Positions 61,006 to 64,000 of a stretch of DNA of 64,000 bases are shown one piece after another; positions within the stretch are counted from its first letter, which is position 1; every line of letters begins with the position of its first letter. The position numbers were made by a program, and so were the translations under genes. This DNA is from Sphingomonas sp. YR710 (lineage in GTDB: Bacteria; Pseudomonadota; Alphaproteobacteria; Sphingomonadales; Sphingomonadaceae), in the NCBI RefSeq assembly GCF_900101455.1, contig NZ_FMZJ01000011.1:99799-163798 (forward strand), given 5' to 3'. The notes beneath the pieces were generated by a model that worked only from the letters and a program-made list of their open reading frames with translations, was not told the DNA's origin and did not search any database.

Positions 61006-61893
61006 ATGCCTTCTGCGGAGATTCTCGTGTCGCCATCATGTCGGGATGCGTTGGCGGCATTGGCGGATCGGGAGCGGCTGCCGGCCGAGTTCGGGACGAC
61101 GTTTGAACTGTTCTGGCGGCCACATGCCGAAGCGATCCTTGCGCGCAGGGCGGCGCAATCGGCGATGCTCGTCGTGGGGCTGTGCGGGCCGCAAGGCTCG
61201 GGGAAGAGCACCATCGCAAAGGCGCTGCAATTGCTGCTCGAAAATGGCGGCGCACACGCGGCCATATTGTCGCTGGATGATCTCTATCTGGCGCGCGCGG
61301 AACGGGCGCAGCTTGCCGCCTTCGTCCACCCGTTGCTGCAGACGCGCGGCGTGCCGGGAACGCATGATGTCGCGATGGCAATGGATGTGATCGACAGGCT
61401 GGGCGCGGCGGAGCCGGTGGCGATGCCGTGCTTCGACAAGGCCATGGACGATCGGGTTGATGCCGCCGCATGGCCGATCGTGCGCGGGCCGATCGACATC
61501 CTGATCTTCGAAGGCTGGTGCGTGGGCGCTCGTCCGCAACAGGATGATGCGCTCGCGGCGCCGGTCAACGCGCTCGAAGCCGAAGCTGACGCTGCCGGTA
61601 TCTGGCGCCATTATGTCAACGATCGGCTTGCCAGTGATTATGCGGCGCTGTTTGCCCGGATCGATTATCAGATCCTGTTGCGCGCCCCGTCGTTCGAGAT
61701 CGTGACCCGATGGCGGATCGAGCAGGAACATAAGTTGCGCGCGCGGCTGGGCGATCGGGCGCGAACCATGAGCGATGACGAGATCGCGCATTTCGTGCGG
61801 CATTATGAGCGGCTGACCCGGCATATCGCCGCCGAAATGCCGGGGCGGGCGGAATTGGTGGTCGATCTGGGTGAGGCGCGGCAAACGCCGTGA
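61006..61893 (+). CDS. P-loop kinase, D-glycerate 3-kinase-like
   Basis: A 295-residue cytoplasmic kinase. The P-loop is GPQGSGKST (residues 61-69), then LSLDDLYLARAERAQLA, HPLLQTRGVPGTHDVAMA (a characteristic D-glycerate kinase block), FDKAMDDR, and FEGWCVGARP. Homologues phosphorylate D-glycerate to 3-phosphoglycerate; related members act on uridine or pantothenate, but this block favours glycerate. It starts 40 bp after the phosphodiesterase gene and may be co-transcribed, which would fit channeling glycerol-derived compounds into glycolysis. Confidence 0.8.
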   Translation: MPSAEILVSPSCRDALAALADRERLPAEFGTTFELFWRPHAEAILARRAAQSAMLVVGLCGPQGSGKSTIAKALQLLLENGGAHAAILSLDDLYLARAERAQLAAFVHPLLQTRGVPGTHDVAMAMDVIDRLGAAEPVAMPCFDKAMDDRVDAAAWPIVRGPIDILIFEGWCVGARPQQDDALAAPVNALEAEADAAGIWRHYVNDRLASDYAALFARIDYQILLRAPSFEIVTRWRIEQEHKLRARLGDRARTMSDDEIAHFVRHYERLTRHIAAEMPGRAELVVDLGEARQTP

Positions 61894-61925
61894 GATAACG
61901 GCGCAGAGCGAGGCATATTCATTCT

Positions 61926-62006
61926 CGTCATTCCAGCGCAGGCTGCCCTCCAAGTTCATCTCATGAAGCAGACATTGGAGGGATCCCAGCCTGCGCTGGA
62001 ATGACG
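61926..62006. repeat. Palindromic repeat (type B relative), intergenic, 81 bp
   Basis: A 20-bp perfect terminal inverted repeat beginning CGTCATTCCAGCGCAGGCTG (61926-61945) pairs with 61987-62006, with an inner CCCTCCAA/TTGGAGGG stem (61946-61953 and 61975-61982). It lies between two convergent genes and should act as a terminator. Confidence 0.9.
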
Positions 62007-62039
62007 GTCAAGCGAGAGAGAGGCCGCGATTGAGGGCGC

Positions 62040-62906
62040 TTATGCCACCCCATTCGCCTTGAAATGTGCGAGCATCCGTTTCCAGCCATCCTCGGCCGCC
62101 GCCGCGTCATAGCTCGCCCGATAATCAGCGTGGAAGCCGTGGCCGGCCTCGGGATAGACGCGCAGATCCGATCCGCTCTTGCCAGCCGCCTTCAGCGCGG
62201 CGCGCATCGCCTCGACATCGGTCACCGGGATGCCCTGATCTTTGCCGCCATAGAGGCCGAGCACCGGCGCGTGCAGTTCGCCCGCGCGCGCGATCAGCGG
62301 TGAAAGTTTGCCGTACCAGGCGACGCCGGCCTTGATGTCGGGATCGACCATCGCCGATCGCCATACGACGGCGCCACCCCAGCAGAATCCGGTGATGCCG
62401 ATCTTCGCGGGCGCGGCAAAGGCCTGAGCCCTCACCCAATTGGTCGTCGCGCGCACGTCGCCGTCGACCTGCGCGTCGCCGGCCTGCTGAACGACAGGCA
62501 TGATCTTCGAAAAGTCGCTGATCGCCGGCAGATCGATTCCCGAGCGATAAAAGAAAGCGGGGGCCACGGCGACATAACCGAGCTTCGCGAGCCGGCGGCA
62601 AATGTCCTTGATATAATCGTGGATGCCGAACACCTCGTTGACGACCACGATCACTGGACGGCGGCCGGCGCTTTTCGGGCGGGCGACATAGGCTGGCAGC
62701 GGCTGCGGCGCGCCATTGGGGATCAGGACTTCATCGATGATGATACCGTCAGGCGGTGTCACAATCGGGGCGGCTTCGGCGGACAAAGCGGCGACGGCAT
62801 AGCCAGCGAAGAACATGCTGGTCAGCGTGCGGCGGCTGATATGGAAATCCCGGGGCAGCGATCCCTCGGGGCGGGTCAGATCCAGCACTTCAGCTCTCCT
62901 CGACAT
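62040..62906 (-). CDS. Dienelactone hydrolase family protein
   Basis: A 288-residue alpha/beta hydrolase of the DLH group. It has NEVFGIHDYIKDICRRLAKLGY (Glu of the triad region), the cysteine nucleophile in ITGFCWGGAVVWRSA, Asp in GGKDQGIPVTDVEAM, and His in EAGHGFHADYR. The N-terminal segment ISRRTLTSMFFAGYAVAALSAEA may be a twin-arginine signal. The ATG at 62906 is preferred over a TTG at 62942 that abuts the upstream gene. It probably hydrolyses lactone or ester bonds; the substrate is unknown. It lies directly downstream of the GntR gene on the same strand. Confidence 0.9.
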   Translation of the reverse strand: MSRRAEVLDLTRPEGSLPRDFHISRRTLTSMFFAGYAVAALSAEAAPIVTPPDGIIIDEVLIPNGAPQPLPAYVARPKSAGRRPVIVVVNEVFGIHDYIKDICRRLAKLGYVAVAPAFFYRSGIDLPAISDFSKIMPVVQQAGDAQVDGDVRATTNWVRAQAFAAPAKIGITGFCWGGAVVWRSAMVDPDIKAGVAWYGKLSPLIARAGELHAPVLGLYGGKDQGIPVTDVEAMRAALKAAGKSGSDLRVYPEAGHGFHADYRASYDAAAAEDGWKRMLAHFKANGVA

Positions 62907-62942
62907 GGACGAATCAAATTCACGCGATAGCGCGAAACGCAA

Positions 62943-63629
62943 TCAGGCGCTGACGGTTTCGATCCCGCCCGCCGGCGCCGACGATCCGAGCTGGCTGGCG
63001 CACAATTCCTCGAAGCTCTGCTCGACCAGGGTCACATGGTGGAGCATCGCGGCATGCGCCCCCAGCGCATCGCCGCGGATGATTGCGGAGACCACCACAT
63101 CATGTTCGGCATGCGATCGCGGCGGCCGGCCCTCAAGCTGGAACTGCGCGCGGCGGAACGGCGAGAGGCGCCGCCGCAGCGCGCCCGTCGCGTCGGCGAT
63201 CACCGCATTATGTGCACCGGCGTAGATCATCGTGTGGAGCAGGTGGTTGGCATCGGCGAAGGCCACCGCGTCGTTCTGGTCGGCCATCACGCCCATGCTG
63301 TCGTGCAGCGCCTGCAGCCGACGGCGCTCGGTCGGCGCCATCGACAGCGCGGCGAGGCGCGCGCAGGTCGCTTCCAGTTCGCCCATCGCCACGAACAGTT
63401 CTTCGAGCTGCGCGGGACTCACACGGGCGACGATCGCGCCGCGCCGCGGACGGACTTCGATCAGCCCGGTAGTGGCCAATTGACGTAGTGCCTCGCGCAC
63501 GGGCGTGCGCGACACTGCATAACGTTGAGCGAGAATCTGTTCGTCGAGTCGGGAGCCTGGCGCGAACTCGCCGGAAAGGATCGCTTCCGCCATGTCATCG
63601 GCCAGCTTTTCCACCGTCGTCACGCTCAA
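62943..63629 (-). CDS. GntR family regulator (FCD subfamily)
   Basis: A 228-residue repressor. The N-terminal winged helix reads VEKLADDMAEAILSGEFAPGSRLDEQILAQRYAVSRTPVREALRQL. The C-terminal FCD domain has the metal/ligand positions Asp in ADANHLLHTMIYAGAHN, and His in SHAEHDVVVSAIIRGD and HAAMLHH. It probably senses an organic acid and controls either the hydrolase gene or the exported protein gene to its right. Matching half-sites in the gap (63692-63755) support autoregulation. Confidence 0.94.
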   Translation of the reverse strand: MSVTTVEKLADDMAEAILSGEFAPGSRLDEQILAQRYAVSRTPVREALRQLATTGLIEVRPRRGAIVARVSPAQLEELFVAMGELEATCARLAALSMAPTERRRLQALHDSMGVMADQNDAVAFADANHLLHTMIYAGAHNAVIADATGALRRRLSPFRRAQFQLEGRPPRSHAEHDVVVSAIIRGDALGAHAAMLHHVTLVEQSFEELCASQLGSSAPAGGIETVSA

Positions 63630-63691
63630 GATATGATCTCCTTCGGCCGCGCATCGCTCCCGAATATAGCCCCGGGATCGCGGCTCCCAAG

Positions 63692-63755
63692 TCTCGCATA
63701 CAAAAATGACATCCCGGCAACAATCCCGTTGCCGACTCGCTTTTTGTATGCAAGA
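63692..63755. promoter_or_regulatory. Inverted GTATGC-type half-sites, candidate FCD operator
   Basis: TCTCGCATACAAAAA (63692-63706) and TTTTTGTATGCAAGA (63741-63755) are near-perfect inverted copies, one mismatch apart; GCGCATACAG (63764) is a third partial copy. FCD regulators bind T-GTATAC-like dyads, so these are plausible GntR operators between the divergent genes. Confidence 0.5.
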
Positions 63756-63852
63756 TTTCGTTTGCGCATACAGAATTGCTTTTTATGCAATCATGCGTGA
63801 GTTCGCACCTGGGGGGGTGTCTGGGCGCAACCAAAACAGGGAGCGACCCATC

Positions 63853-64000
63853 ATGCGGACAATTTACGCCATTTCGGCGCTGCTTCTCAGCGCGTGCAGC
63901 ACAGGTGCTTTGGCCGATGCACCGGCCTGGAGCCTGCACGGTTTCGGGGACGTATCGGTAAAGAATGATTATGTGACGCCACGCGGCCTCGTCGTGACGA
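63853..64000 (+). CDS. Exported protein, N-terminal fragment (cut by right edge)
   Basis: Forty-nine residues are visible: MRTIYAISALLLSACSTGALA is a signal sequence with a possible lipobox (LSAC) or an AxA cleavage site, followed by WSLHGFGDVSVKNDYVTPRG. The DVSVKNDYVTPRG pattern recalls the N terminus of outer-membrane beta-barrel (TorF-like porin) proteins, but the fragment is too short to be sure. AGGGAG precedes the ATG. It is divergent from the GntR gene, which may regulate it. Confidence 0.7.
   Translation, partial: MRTIYAISALLLSACSTGALADAPAWSLHGFGDVSVKNDYVTPRGLVVT

Overview
The window is high-GC (roughly 65%) alphaproteobacterial chromosome, most likely from a Sphingomonas-type organism (Sphingomonadaceae). 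The pointers are two PEPxxWA-CTERM exported proteins, three TonB-dependent receptors, a MucR regulator, a DUF6481-type protein, an imuA-imuB-dnaE2 cassette under an alphaproteobacterial GAAC-N7-GAAC LexA box, and an ohr/ohrR pair. No rRNA, tRNA, CRISPR array, integrase or transposase was seen. Genes are tightly packed on both strands.

Layout. 1-3.9 kb: end of a surface polysaccharide locus (Wzx-type flippase fragment, RgpF-like protein, two glycosyltransferases). 3.9-5.6 kb: fatty acid hydroxylase/sterol desaturase family protein and a PEPxxWA-CTERM protein. 5.8-8.8 kb: minus-strand operon rpiB-glyA-nrdR-trmJ. 8.9-13.5 kb: lipoprotein, ada, divergent ohrR/ohr, EF-hand lipoprotein, AraC regulator. 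13.6-15.1 kb: a protein closely resembling 4-hydroxybutyryl-CoA dehydratase that keeps the four cluster ligands. 15.1-21 kb: SOS mutasome operon imuA-imuB-dnaE2. 21-29 kb: prolyl aminopeptidase, MFS exporter, nitrobindin-like protein, ABC ATPase, nadB, membrane-anchored FMN glutamate-synthase-like protein. 29-34 kb: conserved hypothetical, exported methyltransferase, RcnB-like protein, two-component system, small exported protein. 34-41.3 kb: RND tripartite efflux operon with a divergent TetR gene. 41.4-45 kb: small exported protein, MucR, AI-2E family transporter, amidohydrolase. 45-50.4 kb: Nudix and S10 peptidase genes, then a tRNA-modification/quality-control run (trhO, GST, TrmH-type methylase, YbaK). 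50.7-61.9 kb: PEPxxWA protein and a nutrient-scavenging block (PAP2 acid phosphatase with a TonB receptor, two more TonB receptors, glycerophosphodiester phosphodiesterase, glycerate-kinase-like protein). 62-64 kb: dienelactone hydrolase family protein, GntR/FCD regulator, and an exported protein that runs off the edge.

The most unusual feature is a set of short palindromic repeats (about 75-135 bp, no coding capacity of their own). Several lie between genes, as expected. Three lie inside the open reading frames of the translesion-synthesis cassette: one in imuB and two in dnaE2, read through in frame. The imuB copy and the second dnaE2 copy are both exactly 119 bp, in the same orientation and codon phase. 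A perfect 40-bp inverted repeat also separates the response-regulator gene from its kinase gene.

Start sites were adjusted from the longest open frame where a Shine-Dalgarno sequence, signal peptide or family alignment supported it. Functional names rest on recognised motifs and family knowledge; no database search was possible.
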